A stretch of DNA of 58,590 nucleotides from NCBI GenBank assembly GCA_027045875.1, contig JALUAG010000039.1:1-58590 (forward strand). Direction: 5' to 3'. Each line of letters begins with the position of its first letter. Position 1 is the first letter of the stretch. Position numbers and translations under genes: made by a program. The notes below the pieces were generated by a model. The model did no database searches and was not told where the DNA came from. It saw only the letters and a list, made by a program, of their open reading frames with translations. This document shows positions 19,098 through 28,188 of this stretch, piece by piece. Source of the DNA: Alphaproteobacteria bacterium. GTDB taxonomy: Bacteria > Pseudomonadota > Alphaproteobacteria > Geminicoccales > Geminicoccaceae.

Positions 19098-20197
19098 GCA
19101 GATTGTTATCCCCCCTTCGACTGCGCGCCCTCGAGCTCGCCAACCGCATAGCCGTCGCGCCCATGTGCCAGTTCCGGGCACGGGACGGCCGGGCCGGGTC
19201 CTGGCATCTCGTGCACTACGGTTCGCTGGCCATGGGCGGTGCCGGGCTCCTGATGTTCGAGGCCACGGCGGTGTCGCCGGAGGGGCGCATCTCGCCGCAT
19301 TGCCTCGGCCTCTACGACGAGGCGGGTGCACGGGCCCTGCGGCCGGTGGTCGAGTTCTGCCGGGAATACGGTGTCGCGCGTCTCGGCCTGCAGCTGGGCC
19401 ACAGCGGTCGCAAGGGATCCGTCCACCCCCCGCAGGAGGGGGGCGCGCCACTGACGCCGGAGGAGGGGGCGTGGCCGGTGCTCGGCCCCTCGGCGGTGCC
19501 CTACGACGAGGGGTGGCCCGTGCCGCGGGCGGTCACCGAGGCGGACATGGAGAGACTGGCGGATGCCTTCGCGGCGGCGACGCGGCGAGCGGCCGAGCTC
19601 GGCTTCGATCTCCTCGAGCTGCACATGGCCCACGGCTACCTCCTGCACCAGTTCCTCTCGCCGCTTTCCAACCGGCGGACCGATGCCTACGGCGGCAGCC
19701 TCGCGAATCGGATCCGCTTTCCCCTCGCCGTGTTCCGCGCCATGCGCGCGGCCTGGCCCGAGGACCGTCCCCTGGGCGTGCGGGTCTCCGCCACCGACTG
19801 GGTGGAAGGTGGCTGGGATCTTCCGCAGACGATCCGGCTCGTGCGGGCTCTCCTCGACGCGGGCTGCGATTTCGTCGACGTCTCCTCGGGCGGGCTGCAC
19901 CCGGCCCAGGAAATGCCGCTCCGGCCCGGCTACCAGGTCCCCTTCGCCGAGGCGATCCGGCGCGAGACGGGGGCGGTGACCTGGGCCGTGGGGCTGATCA
20001 CCGGTCCCCGCCAGGCCGAAGGCATACTCGCGGAGGGGCGGGCCGACATGGTCGCGCTCGCCCGCGGGTTCATGGACGATCCCCACTGGGGGTGGCACGC
20101 GGCCCTCGCGCTCGGTGAGGAGATCCCGTATCCCTTCATGTACCTCCGCGCCCATCCCTCGCGCTGGCCCGGGGCACGCGAGATGCGAAGCGACTAG
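19094..20197 (+). CDS. Old-yellow-enzyme family NADH:flavin oxidoreductase (YqjM-like)
   Basis: 367 residues forming an FMN-binding TIM barrel: N-terminal VAPMCQF (the Cys typical of the YqjM-like class), LGHSGRKGS, the substrate-binding HMAHGYLLHQFLSPLSNRRTDAYGGS, and phosphate-binding TWAVGLITGP with ADMVALARGF. Such enzymes reduce activated C=C bonds of enones, or act on related conjugated acids. It ends an operon with the BKACE and EamA genes; reduction of an unsaturated intermediate in the same route is inferred. It overlaps the EamA stop by 4 bases. Confidence 0.9.
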   Translation: MSRLLSPLRLRALELANRIAVAPMCQFRARDGRAGSWHLVHYGSLAMGGAGLLMFEATAVSPEGRISPHCLGLYDEAGARALRPVVEFCREYGVARLGLQLGHSGRKGSVHPPQEGGAPLTPEEGAWPVLGPSAVPYDEGWPVPRAVTEADMERLADAFAAATRRAAELGFDLLELHMAHGYLLHQFLSPLSNRRTDAYGGSLANRIRFPLAVFRAMRAAWPEDRPLGVRVSATDWVEGGWDLPQTIRLVRALLDAGCDFVDVSSGGLHPAQEMPLRPGYQVPFAEAIRRETGAVTWAVGLITGPRQAEGILAEGRADMVALARGFMDDPHWGWHAALALGEEIPYPFMYLRAHPSRWPGAREMRSD

Positions 20198-20258
20198 AGT
20201 TAGTCTGTACCGGTTCCAGGAAACCCGTTATCCTGCGCCCGCCATCGGGAGGTGTGCG

Positions 20259-21242
20259 GTGCGGGTTGTGTTGCTGGTTCTGCTCGTTCTGGCGCAGCTG
20301 CTGGTCGCCGAGCGGGCGCGCGCCCGGAGCGGCTGCGCGGGAGCGGGGGCGAGCCTGCACGTGATGACCCTCAACCTCCAGTTCACGCGGGTCTGGGGCG
20401 AGGGACGGGAACTCGAGATCCTCGCCGACTATGTGGCCGAGGGAGAGGTCGATGTCCTGCTGCTGCAGGAGGTTTCGGGCGGACTTCTGACCGGTTCCTC
20501 GAGCACCGCCGAGGATCTGCGGCGGCTCCTCCGCGAGCGCTTCGGTCTCGCCTTCGAGCTGGTCTACGCGCCCGCCTCGGGGGTGCGCGGCCTGTTCACC
20601 GTGGGCAACGCGGTGCTGTCGCGCTGCCCGATCGTCACCCGGCGGATCGAGGCCCTTCCGGAAGTGCCGGAACTGCGTGTCGTGGGCGGCAAATGGCGGC
20701 TCCACCGCAACATCCTCGGCGTCGAGATCGCCACCCATCGGGGCCCGGTGGCGATCTACACGACCCATCTCTGCGCCGATTGCGAGGCGCAGGAGCGGGG
20801 CGGCCAGCTCGAGGAGGCGCTGGCCTTCATCGCCGAGCGCGAGGCCGGCCGCGACCGCCCCGTCGTCTTCGGCGGCGACTTCAATCTCGATCTCTTCCGC
20901 AGCGGCGCCGAGCGTCGCCTCTACCGGCGCATCCGCGACGCCGGCTTTGCGGACGTGGCGGCGATCCACCGGCCGGCCGAAAGCCTCTGCGCCGAGCCCT
21001 CGCGGCCCGATGCCGACTGCACGGTCGGGGTGGCCGAACCCGTGCGCCCGCACTCCCGCCGCATCGATTATCTCTTCGCCAGCGGGCCGATCGAGGTGGC
21101 CGAGCAGCGGGTGGTATTCAACCCGCGTGTCGATACCGGCATGCCGGCGGTCTCCAACCACGCCGCGGTGGCCGCGCGGCTGCGGCTCGGCGGGGGCGGG
21201 AAGCGGGTCGCCCGTGCCGCGACCGATCATCCGGGGCTCTAG
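20259..21242 (+). CDS. Secreted endonuclease/exonuclease/phosphatase-family protein
   Basis: 327 residues. Signal peptide (about 1-22, LLVLLVLAQLLVAERARA), then the EEP fold: TLNLQF, LLLQEVSG (metal-binding Glu), YTTHLCAD, VFGGDFNLDLF (catalytic D-x-N), RIDYLFASG and a final SNHAAVAARL with the catalytic His. Substrates in the family range from DNA to phospholipids and inositol phosphates, so only the phosphodiesterase chemistry is supported. Several cysteines in the mature part could form disulfides. The GTG at 20259 has GGGAGG six bases upstream. Confidence 0.85.
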   Translation: MRVVLLVLLVLAQLLVAERARARSGCAGAGASLHVMTLNLQFTRVWGEGRELEILADYVAEGEVDVLLLQEVSGGLLTGSSSTAEDLRRLLRERFGLAFELVYAPASGVRGLFTVGNAVLSRCPIVTRRIEALPEVPELRVVGGKWRLHRNILGVEIATHRGPVAIYTTHLCADCEAQERGGQLEEALAFIAEREAGRDRPVVFGGDFNLDLFRSGAERRLYRRIRDAGFADVAAIHRPAESLCAEPSRPDADCTVGVAEPVRPHSRRIDYLFASGPIEVAEQRVVFNPRVDTGMPAVSNHAAVAARLRLGGGGKRVARAATDHPGL

Positions 21243-21302
21243 GCAGGACCGTCTCCGCCCGGCAATAATCCCGGCGACGGGAGAGGAGACACGAGGACGG
21301 TC

Positions 21303-22295
21303 ATGGAGCCACCCTATCTGCTGTTCCTGGGCGATGTGCCCGATCAGCTCGCCGCCAAGACCGCGAGCGGGATCGTCCACTGGCGACCGGAGCGCTGCTT
21401 CGGCCAGCTCCGGCTGCCCGGCTGCCGCGCCGACCTCGGCCTTCCCGACCGCACGGTGGCGGAGGCGCGGGCGGCGGGCGTGCGCACCTTCGTGATCGGC
21501 GTCGCCAACTCGGGCGGCATTCTGGCGGAGAGCTGGACCGAGAGCATCCTGGAGGCGATCGCGGCCGGCATGGACGTGGCCAGCGGGCTGCACATGAAGC
21601 TGGCCGACATGCCGCGCATCGCCGAGGCGGCCCGCGCCCGCGGCGTGCGCCTGCTGGACGTCCGCCATCCCGATCGCCGCTTCGCTACCGGCACCGGGCG
21701 GCGCCGGTCGGGCCGTCGCCTGCTCACCGTCGGCACCGACTGTTCCTGCGGCAAGATGTACACCGCGCTGGCCATCGAACGGGAAATGAAGCGGCGGGGC
21801 ATGAAGGCGACCTTCCGCGCCACCGGCCAGACCGGCATCATGATCGCCGGGGAGGGCGTGGCCATCGACGCGGTGGTGGCGGACTTCATCTCCGGCGCCG
21901 TGGAATGGCTGGCGCCGGACAACGAGCCCGACCATTGGGACGTGATCGAGGGGCAGGGCTCCCTGTTCCATCCCGCCTTCGCCGGCGTCAGTCTCGGTCT
22001 GCTGCACGGCGCGCAGCCCGATGCGCTGGTGCTGTGCCACGAACCGACCCGCCGGCACATGCGCGGGCTGCCGCACCAGCCCCTGCCCGATGTCGAGGAA
22101 TGCATGGAGCTCAATCTCCGCACCGCCCGCCTCACCAACCGCGAGGCGCGTTTCCTCGGTGTCTCCCTCAACAGTTCGGGGCTTTCGGAGGGGGAACGGG
22201 ACCGTCTGTTCGCGGAGCTCGGCGAACGCACCGGGCTGCCCGTCGTCGATCCCTTCGTGACCGGTGTCGGGGCGCTGGTGGACCGGCTCGCGTGA
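21303..22295 (+). CDS. dgcN: DgcN-type N-acetyltransferase of D-glutamate catabolism (DUF1611)
   Basis: 330 residues, DUF1611 family: an N-terminal Rossmann-like domain and a C-terminal P-loop-like domain with TVGTDCSCGKMYTALAI near residue 145 and WDVIEGQGSLFHP. DUF1611 proteins paired with an enolase-superfamily racemase were described as DgcN, which acetylates D-glutamate before its conversion to the L form. The next gene (dgcA) overlaps it by 4 bases, the arrangement that defines the pair. Confidence 0.85.
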   Translation: MEPPYLLFLGDVPDQLAAKTASGIVHWRPERCFGQLRLPGCRADLGLPDRTVAEARAAGVRTFVIGVANSGGILAESWTESILEAIAAGMDVASGLHMKLADMPRIAEAARARGVRLLDVRHPDRRFATGTGRRRSGRRLLTVGTDCSCGKMYTALAIEREMKRRGMKATFRATGQTGIMIAGEGVAIDAVVADFISGAVEWLAPDNEPDHWDVIEGQGSLFHPAFAGVSLGLLHGAQPDALVLCHEPTRRHMRGLPHQPLPDVEECMELNLRTARLTNREARFLGVSLNSSGLSEGERDRLFAELGERTGLPVVDPFVTGVGALVDRLA

Positions 22296-23278
22296 CCCGG
22301 CGTCTTTCCTGCCGTCTCGAGAGCTGGCCCCTGCGGCAGCGCTTCACCATCAGCCGCGGTTCGCGCACGGAGGCGCGGGTGCTGGTGGTTGAGATCACCG
22401 AAGGGAACCGGTGCGGCCGCGGTGAAGCCGTGCCCTACGGCCGCTACGGCGAAACCCCGGACTCGGTCCGGGAACAGGTGCATGCGGTGGCGCGGGCGGT
22501 CGAACGGGGGGCCGATGGTCGCGAACTGGCGGCGTTGCTGCCCCCCGGGGCGGCGCGCAATGCCGTCGACTGCGCGCTCTGGGACCTCGAAGCGAAGCTG
22601 CGGGGACGGCCCGTATGGCAGCTCGCGGGGCTGTCCGCACCCGAGCCCCTGATCACCGCCTACACCCTCGGCATCGACCGGCCGGGGCGGATGGCGGAGG
22701 CAGCGCGCGCGGCCCGTGAACGTCCGCTGCTCAAGCTCAAGCTCGCCGGCGACGAGCGGGATCTCGAGCGGGTGCGGGCGGTGCGCGCGGCGGCGCCGGA
22801 GGCGCGGCTCGTCGTGGATGCCAACGAGGCCTGGACCGTCGCCATCTACGAGGTCCTGGCGCCCCGGCTCGGCGAGCTCGGCGTGGCACTGATCGAACAG
22901 CCCTTTCCCGCCGCCGAGGACGAGGATCTCGCGGCCCTGCCGCATCCGGTTCCCGTCTGTGCCGACGAGAGCTGCCATGTGACCGCCGATCTCGACCGGC
23001 TCCGCGACCGCTACGACTTCGTGAACATCAAGCTCGACAAGACCGGCGGTCTGAGCGAGGCGCTCGCCCTGCGGCAGGCGGCACGGGCCGCGGGGTTCGG
23101 CGTCATGGTGGGCTGCATGGTGGGAACCAGCCTCGCCATGGCGCCGGCCTTCCTCGTTGCCCAGGGAGCCGATGTGGTGGATCTCGACGGCCCCCTGCTG
23201 CTCGCCCGCGACCGGGAGCCCGGGATCGTCTACGAGGGCAGCCGCATGCTGCCGCCCCCCGCGAGCCTGTGGGGCTGA
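22292..23278 (+). CDS. dgcA: N-acetyl-D-glutamate racemase DgcA (dipeptide-epimerase-like)
   Basis: 328 residues, enolase superfamily, muconate-lactonizing/dipeptide epimerase subgroup: capping domain (1-120), then a barrel with the KxK acid/base motif LLKLKLAG, metal ligands in VVDANEAW, LIEQPFP and VCADES, and the second lysine in FVNIKLDKTGG. With DgcN it turns D-glutamate, for example from peptidoglycan, into an L-glutamate derivative. The GTG start overlaps the dgcN stop (GTGA). Confidence 0.87.
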   Translation: MTRRLSCRLESWPLRQRFTISRGSRTEARVLVVEITEGNRCGRGEAVPYGRYGETPDSVREQVHAVARAVERGADGRELAALLPPGAARNAVDCALWDLEAKLRGRPVWQLAGLSAPEPLITAYTLGIDRPGRMAEAARAARERPLLKLKLAGDERDLERVRAVRAAAPEARLVVDANEAWTVAIYEVLAPRLGELGVALIEQPFPAAEDEDLAALPHPVPVCADESCHVTADLDRLRDRYDFVNIKLDKTGGLSEALALRQAARAAGFGVMVGCMVGTSLAMAPAFLVAQGADVVDLDGPLLLARDREPGIVYEGSRMLPPPASLWG

Positions 23279-23286
23279 GGGTCCCA

Positions 23287-23316
23287 CGACCGGGCGAGGA
23301 TCGGGCCTCCCGGTCG
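23287..23316 (+). terminator. Weak hairpin after dgcA, in a 282-base convergent gap
   Basis: An 8-bp stem (23287-23294 with 23309-23316) with a 14-base loop lies just after the dgcA stop. No T-run follows. The rest of the gap to the convergent gene at 23561 has no coding signal on either strand; it turns AT-richer near 23515-23555 and holds a small second hairpin near 23334-23348. Confidence 0.35.
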
Positions 23317-23560
23317 ACACCACTTCCCGGCGGCCGGCACGGTGCCGGGCTGTTCCGTGAGCCGCGTGCGGTCCCCAGTCGGCGTCGGAAACGGAAACAC
23401 CGCCGCGTTCTCCCTCGCATGACGCGGGATCAACCTCGCTTCCTCCGGTGATGGTACCCGCGGAGGGCCGCGCTCGCCGTCCTCAGCCAGAAGGACAGCG
23501 AACCGCCGTAAGCCACGAAAAGGGAAATATTGGTTTCGATTCGTTTCAGTCTTTGCGCGA

Positions 23561-24403
23561 TCAGCGGGCGGCTGCGGCGAGGAGGGCGCGGGTCTCGCCG
23601 GGATCGGCCGGCCGCCGGCCCATGAGCCCGAGCCCCTCGACGATCGCCGCCACTCGCTGGGCATTGTCGCGGGCAAGGCTGCCGTCGCCGTTGAGCAGGC
23701 TGTTTTCGAAGCCCACGCGCACATGCCCCCCCATCGCCGCCGCTGCCAGGAGACAGGCCGTCTCCTCGCGGCCGAAGGCGCAGACCGCCCAGGGACAGGC
23801 GGGATCGTGGGCGGCGAGATAGGCGCAGAGGGACGCCGGTGAGACGGTCTCGCCGGCCTCCAGATAGCGACCCAGTACGAACAGCACGAAGGGGCGTGCC
23901 TGCGGGATCACGCCGCGTGCCCGCAGGGCGTGGAAATGCCGCACCTCCTCGGGCGTGTAGAGGATGTACTGGGGGGAAATCCCCGTTTCCACCAGCCAGG
24001 CGAGGAAATCGCGGACCTCGGCGTCCGGCTCGTCGCCGTTCCCGAAGAGCTCGCGCGGGGCGAGGGAGACCGCCTCCGGCCGCAGCGCTCGCACCAGCGC
24101 CATCTGCTCGGCGGGGCCGTAGCGACCGACCGCCTCGGTGGTGAGCTGGATCGCCATCCGGGAGCCCACCGCCTGCCGCACGCGGGCGAGCCAGACGCGC
24201 GCCCGGTCGGGATCGAGACTGTGCCGTTCCTCCTCGTCGCGCACGTGCATGTGGAGCGCGGTGGCGCCGGCGGCGGCGCAGGCCGCGGCTTCGCGGGCCA
24301 GTTCCTCGGCCGTCACCGGGAGGGCCGGATGATCGGCGCGGCGGCGACGTGCCCCGTTGGGGGCCACCATGACGAGGCAGGGACGGTCGAGGTCATCGGC
24401 CAT
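23561..24403 (-). CDS. Second beta-keto acid cleavage enzyme (BKACE/Kce family)
   Basis: 280 residues with the family metal site ALHMHVRDEEERHSLD near residue 45-58, IQLTTEAVG, SLAPRELFG and C-terminal GGHVRVGFENSLL. It is only distantly similar to the BKACE at 17263-18195 and is shorter, so the two probably act on different beta-keto acids. The ATG at 24403 gives an 11-base overlap with the aminotransferase stop; an in-frame ATG at 24427 would overlap more. A substrate made by transamination is an attractive inference. Confidence 0.87.
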   Translation of the reverse strand: MADDLDRPCLVMVAPNGARRRRADHPALPVTAEELAREAAACAAAGATALHMHVRDEEERHSLDPDRARVWLARVRQAVGSRMAIQLTTEAVGRYGPAEQMALVRALRPEAVSLAPRELFGNGDEPDAEVRDFLAWLVETGISPQYILYTPEEVRHFHALRARGVIPQARPFVLFVLGRYLEAGETVSPASLCAYLAAHDPACPWAVCAFGREETACLLAAAAMGGHVRVGFENSLLNGDGSLARDNAQRVAAIVEGLGLMGRRPADPGETRALLAAAAR

Positions 24404-25736
24404 CGCCGGCGATCTCCGCGAGGGCATCGCCGAGGGCGCCGTCGAGCCGGTCGACGATGGCCTCGATCTCCGTTTCCGAGACGATGAAGGGTGGGGCGAG
24501 GAGGAGGTGGTCGCCCCGGCGACCGTCGATGGTGCCGCCCATCGGGTAGCACATCAGCCCGCGGGCCATGGCCGCCTTCTTGATCCGGGCGTGGAGACGG
24601 AGGGCGGGGTCGAAGGGCGCCTTCGTCTCGCGGTCGCGTACGAACTCGAGCCCGCGGAAGAGCCCGCGGCCGCGGATGTCGCCGACATGGGGATGCTGTC
24701 CGAAGCGGTCCTCGAGCCGCTGCGCCAGGAGCTCGCCCATCCGCCGCACCCGGGCGAGGAGGTCGTCCTCGGCGATCACCTCCTGCACGGCGAGCGCGGC
24801 CGCGCAAGCGGTGGGGTGACCCATGTAGGTGTGGCCGTGCTGGAAGAAGCCGGAGCCCCTGCGCACGGCCTCGACGACGCGGCGGTGGACGATCATCGCG
24901 CCGATGGGCTGATAGCCCGCACCGAGCCCCTTGGCGATGGTGACGATGTCGGGAACCACCCCCTCCTGTTCGCAGGCGTAGAGGGTGCCGGTCCGGCCCA
25001 TGCCGCACATCACCTCGTCGAGGATCAGGAGAATTCCGTGGCGGTCGAGGAGCTCGCGGATGCGGCGGAAGTAGCCCGGCAACGCCGGCACCGCGCCGAG
25101 GGTGGCGCCCACCACCGGTTCGGCGACGAAGGCGATCACCCGATCCGGCCCGACGGTGGCGATCCGCGCCTCGATCTCGGCCACCAGACGGCCCACGAAG
25201 GCCTCGTCGCTCTCCCCGGGCCGTCGCTCCCGGTAGGGATAGCAGGGAGTGACGTGTTCGACCCCGATCAGCAGGGGTTCGAAGAGGCGCCGCCGCCAGG
25301 CGTTGCCGCCCACCGCCAGCGCACCGAGGGTGTTGCCGTGGTAGGACTGGCGCCGGGCGATGAAGCGGTCGCGCTGCGGCTCGCCGCGCTCGACATGGTA
25401 CTGGCGGGCGAGCTTGAGGGCCGCCTCCACCGCCTCCGATCCCCCGGAGACGAAATAGACGCGGTCCATGCCGGGCGGTGCGGCGGCGACCAGACGCTCG
25501 GCCAGCGCCTCGGCCGGCTCGCTCGTGAAGAAGCCGGTGTGGGCGTAGGGGATGGCGTCGAGCTGCGCTTTGATGGCGGCGATCACCCGGGGGTGGCTGT
25601 GACCGAGGCAGGAGACCGCGGCCCCCCCGCTGGCGTCGAGGTAGCGGCGCCCGTCGCGGTCGATGATCTCGCAGCCCTCGCCCCGCACCGCGACGGGGTA
25701 GGTTTCCGCGAGCTGGCGGTAGAAGACGTGGCTCAT
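24393..25736 (-). CDS. Class III PLP-dependent aminotransferase
   Basis: 447 residues: YFVSGGSEAVEAALKLARQYH (PLP phosphate binding), SYHGNTLGALAVGG, the ILDEVMCGMGRTG Asp that binds the PLP ring nitrogen, and the Schiff-base lysine in TIAKGLGAGYQP. It belongs to the omega-amino-acid/4-aminobutyrate-type group, which transfers an amino group to pyruvate or 2-oxoglutarate; the exact substrate is open. Its stop lies inside the start of the BKACE gene, suggesting the keto acid product feeds that enzyme. Confidence 0.9.
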   Translation of the reverse strand: MSHVFYRQLAETYPVAVRGEGCEIIDRDGRRYLDASGGAAVSCLGHSHPRVIAAIKAQLDAIPYAHTGFFTSEPAEALAERLVAAAPPGMDRVYFVSGGSEAVEAALKLARQYHVERGEPQRDRFIARRQSYHGNTLGALAVGGNAWRRRLFEPLLIGVEHVTPCYPYRERRPGESDEAFVGRLVAEIEARIATVGPDRVIAFVAEPVVGATLGAVPALPGYFRRIRELLDRHGILLILDEVMCGMGRTGTLYACEQEGVVPDIVTIAKGLGAGYQPIGAMIVHRRVVEAVRRGSGFFQHGHTYMGHPTACAAALAVQEVIAEDDLLARVRRMGELLAQRLEDRFGQHPHVGDIRGRGLFRGLEFVRDRETKAPFDPALRLHARIKKAAMARGLMCYPMGGTIDGRRGDHLLLAPPFIVSETEIEAIVDRLDGALGDALAEIAGDGR

Positions 25737-25762
25737 CGCGCTCTTTCCGGGCGGGTCGAGGT

Positions 25763-26347
25763 TCAGAGGACGAGGAAGGCGGCCAGATTGTCCTCGACGC
25801 TGCGGTCCAGGGATTCCTGGAACTGCGCCATCAGATCGCCGACGAGATCGCGGGCGAGGGCGTCCCGGCCGGCCACCGTCGTGCCTTCGGGCACCGGCCG
25901 CGAGCGCTCCACCTTGACCCGCGCGAAGGCCCGCTGGAAGCCGTCCTCGTCGAGGACCGAGAGGCGGGCGGTGAGGCTGGCCTCGAGCATGGCGGCGGTC
26001 TCGCGCAGGAAGAGACCGGCGATGCCGGGGGTCGTCTCCAGCGGACGCTCGACCAAAAGCGCCTTCTCGATCACCACCCGCAGGAGGCCGGGACCGCCGC
26101 CGGCGCGGATGCGCTCGCGCAGCGCCGCCTCGGCGCGCCGGGCGAGCGCCGCGGAACGCCGCTTGGTGATGAAGTTGGTGTTGGCCGGTAGCGAGCTGTT
26201 GTCGGCCACCTCGACGGCGGCGACGGCGAAGACCAGGGGCTCGCGCCGGGCCTCGGCTTCGGGCGCCCTGGGCGCGGGCGCGGTGGTGCAGGCCGCGAGC
26301 AGCAGGAGCAGAATGGTGGCCAGACCGGGCAAGGACCGTTTCGGCAT
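25763..26347 (-). CDS. Uncharacterised lipoprotein
   Basis: 194 residues with a lipoprotein signal peptide (LATILLLLLAAC, Cys near residue 20). The mature part is a small mixed domain (PLVFAVAAVEVADNSSL, LLRVVIEKALLVERPL, LEASLTARLSVLD) followed by an alpha-helical C-terminus (DLMAQFQESLDRSVEDNLAAF). No family is recognised; the layout resembles small envelope lipoproteins that assist other machineries. It begins directly at the hslO stop and precedes the aminotransferase by 26 bases. Confidence 0.75.
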   Translation of the reverse strand: MPKRSLPGLATILLLLLAACTTAPAPRAPEAEARREPLVFAVAAVEVADNSSLPANTNFITKRRSAALARRAEAALRERIRAGGGPGLLRVVIEKALLVERPLETTPGIAGLFLRETAAMLEASLTARLSVLDEDGFQRAFARVKVERSRPVPEGTTVAGRDALARDLVGDLMAQFQESLDRSVEDNLAAFLVL

Positions 26348-27271
26348 CTATCGCGCGCTCCCCGAACATTCGGCGACGAGGCCGTCGACCTCGCCCGCCT
26401 CGAACAGATAGTGACGACTGCAGAACTGACAGGTGACGCCGATGGTGCCGTCCTCCTGGCGCATCGCCTCCAGTTCCGCGGCAGGAAACTGTCGCAGCAT
26501 GGTGCGCACCCGCTCGCGGTCGCAGGAACAGCCGGGTGTGATCGGCACCGCCTCGAACACCCGCACCCCTTCCTCGTGGAACAGCCGGAACAGGACCTCG
26601 TCGGGCGTCAGCCCGTCGCCCAGCAGTTCCTCCTCGGTGACCGTCTGCAGGAACAGCATCACCCGATGCCAGTTCTCGCGCCGCGCCTCCGGTTCCTCGG
26701 AGACCTCGCCGGGCATCGCCTGGACGAGGATGCCGGCCGCCCGCCAGCGTCCGGTCAGCGGATCCCGCCCCACGGCCGTCCGCACCGCCGTCGGGATCTG
26801 CTCGGACTGGCGGAAGTAGACGAGCAGCGCCTCGCTCGGCCGCTTGCCGTCGATGCGCACGATCCCCTGCTGCATCCGGCCGCCGGCCGCCCGCTGATCG
26901 ACGGTGATGGCCAGCACGGCGTCCTCGAACAGCCGCTCCGTCTCGACCCCGTGCCCGCCCGCGAAGGCCGCCTCGTCGAAGCTCGCGTAGCCGCGCATCA
27001 CCCCGTCGTTGGTGACGTCCACCACCATCAGGCGGATCGCCCCCTCGGCGCGGATCTGGAGGCTGAAGGTGCCGGTGAACTTGAGGGCGCCGACGAAGCT
27101 CCCGGCCAGCACGAGGAGCTCCGCGAGCAGGCGCGAAACGGGCTCCGGATAGGCGTGGGCCGTCAGCACGTAGTGCACCGTCTCCTCGAGCCGCACGAAG
27201 CGGCCGCGGAGATGCGCCCGCTCGAGATAGAAGGGGCGGACGATGTCCCGGTCGAGGATGCGTTCCGCCAC
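26348..27271 (-). CDS. hslO: Hsp33 redox-regulated molecular chaperone
   Basis: 307 residues, normal length. The C-terminal redox switch is present as CSC near residue 240 and CQFC about 30 residues later (CxC-X(~30)-CxxC), which binds Zn when reduced and unfolds on oxidation to activate the holdase. The middle domain contains the typical GAIRLMVVDVTNDGVMRGYA. The GTG at 27271 is supported by GAGGAGG 9 bases upstream. It protects cytoplasmic proteins from oxidative unfolding, and is commonly found next to argF in Alphaproteobacteria. Confidence 0.96.
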   Translation of the reverse strand: MAERILDRDIVRPFYLERAHLRGRFVRLEETVHYVLTAHAYPEPVSRLLAELLVLAGSFVGALKFTGTFSLQIRAEGAIRLMVVDVTNDGVMRGYASFDEAAFAGGHGVETERLFEDAVLAITVDQRAAGGRMQQGIVRIDGKRPSEALLVYFRQSEQIPTAVRTAVGRDPLTGRWRAAGILVQAMPGEVSEEPEARRENWHRVMLFLQTVTEEELLGDGLTPDEVLFRLFHEEGVRVFEAVPITPGCSCDRERVRTMLRQFPAAELEAMRQEDGTIGVTCQFCSRHYLFEAGEVDGLVAECSGSAR

Positions 27272-27285
27272 GGCGGTGGTCCTCC

Positions 27286-28188
27286 TCAGGTGCCGAGGCA
27301 CCAGTCGAGGATGCCCTTCTGGGCGTGGAGGCGGTTCTCCGCCTCGCGGAAGACGACGGATTGCGGCCCGTCGATCACCTCGGCGGTGACCTCCTCGCCG
27401 CGATGGGCCGGCAGGCAGTGCATGAACAGGGCATCGGGCGCCGCGAGACGCATCAGGGCGGCATCCACGCGGTAGGGTTCGAGCAACCGCATGCGCCGCT
27501 CGGCGTCCGCGTCGCCCATCGACACCCAGGTGTCGGTGACCACGAGATCGGCCCCGCGCACGGCACCGGCGGGATCGGTGAAGAGCCGCACCTCCCCGCC
27601 CTCGGCCTCGGCCCAGCGCAGCAGCTCGGGTGCCGGCGCGAACTCGGGCGGACAGGCGAGATGGAGGGTGAACCCGAAACGCGCCGCGGCGTGGACGAAG
27701 GAGGTGGCGACGTTGTTGCCGTCGCCGCACCAGGCCACCAGCCGGCCGCCGATGGGACCGCGCAGCTCCTCGAAGGTGAGGATGTCGGCCATGATCTGGC
27801 AGGGGTGCGAGTGATCGGTGAGGCCGTTGATCACCGGCACCGTGGCGTGTTCCGCGAGCTCGAGGAGCTTCTCGTGGCGGTCGGTGCGGAGCATGATGGC
27901 GCGCACGAAACCCGACAGCACCCGGGCGGTGTCGGCGATGGTCTCGCCGCGGCCGAGCTGCATGTCGCGGCTGTAGAGGACGACCCCGTGGCCGCCGAGC
28001 TGCTGGGCCGCCACCTCGAAGCTCACCCGGGTGCGGGTGGAGGGTTTCTCGAAGAGCATCGCCAGCGCGCCGCCGGCCAGCACCGAGGAGGTGCCCCCCG
28101 CCTTCAGCCGCCGCGCGCGGTCGAGGATGTCGCGCAGCGTGGCGCCGTCGAGGCGGTCGAGATCGAGGAAGTGGCGGGGAGCCGTCAT
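27286..28188 (-). CDS. argF: Ornithine carbamoyltransferase
   Basis: 300 residues with the carbamoyl-phosphate site [13 protein letters not shown], the [11 protein letters not shown] motif, ornithine-binding [11 protein letters not shown] and the catalytic [14 protein letters not shown]. It condenses ornithine and carbamoyl phosphate to citrulline in arginine synthesis. The ATG overlaps the argD stop by 4 bases and the gene is followed by hslO after 14 bases, so argD-argF-hslO forms one unit. Confidence 0.97.
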   Translation of the reverse strand: MTAPRHFLDLDRLDGATLRDILDRARRLKAGGTSSVLAGGALAMLFEKPSTRTRVSFEVAAQQLGGHGVVLYSRDMQLGRGETIADTARVLSGFVRAIMLRTDRHEKLLELAEHATVPVINGLTDHSHPCQIMADILTFEELRGPIGGRLVAWCGDGNNVATSFVHAAARFGFTLHLACPPEFAPAPELLRWAEAEGGEVRLFTDPAGAVRGADLVVTDTWVSMGDADAERRMRLLEPYRVDAALMRLAAPDALFMHCLPAHRGEEVTAEVIDGPQSVVFREAENRLHAQKGILDWCLGT

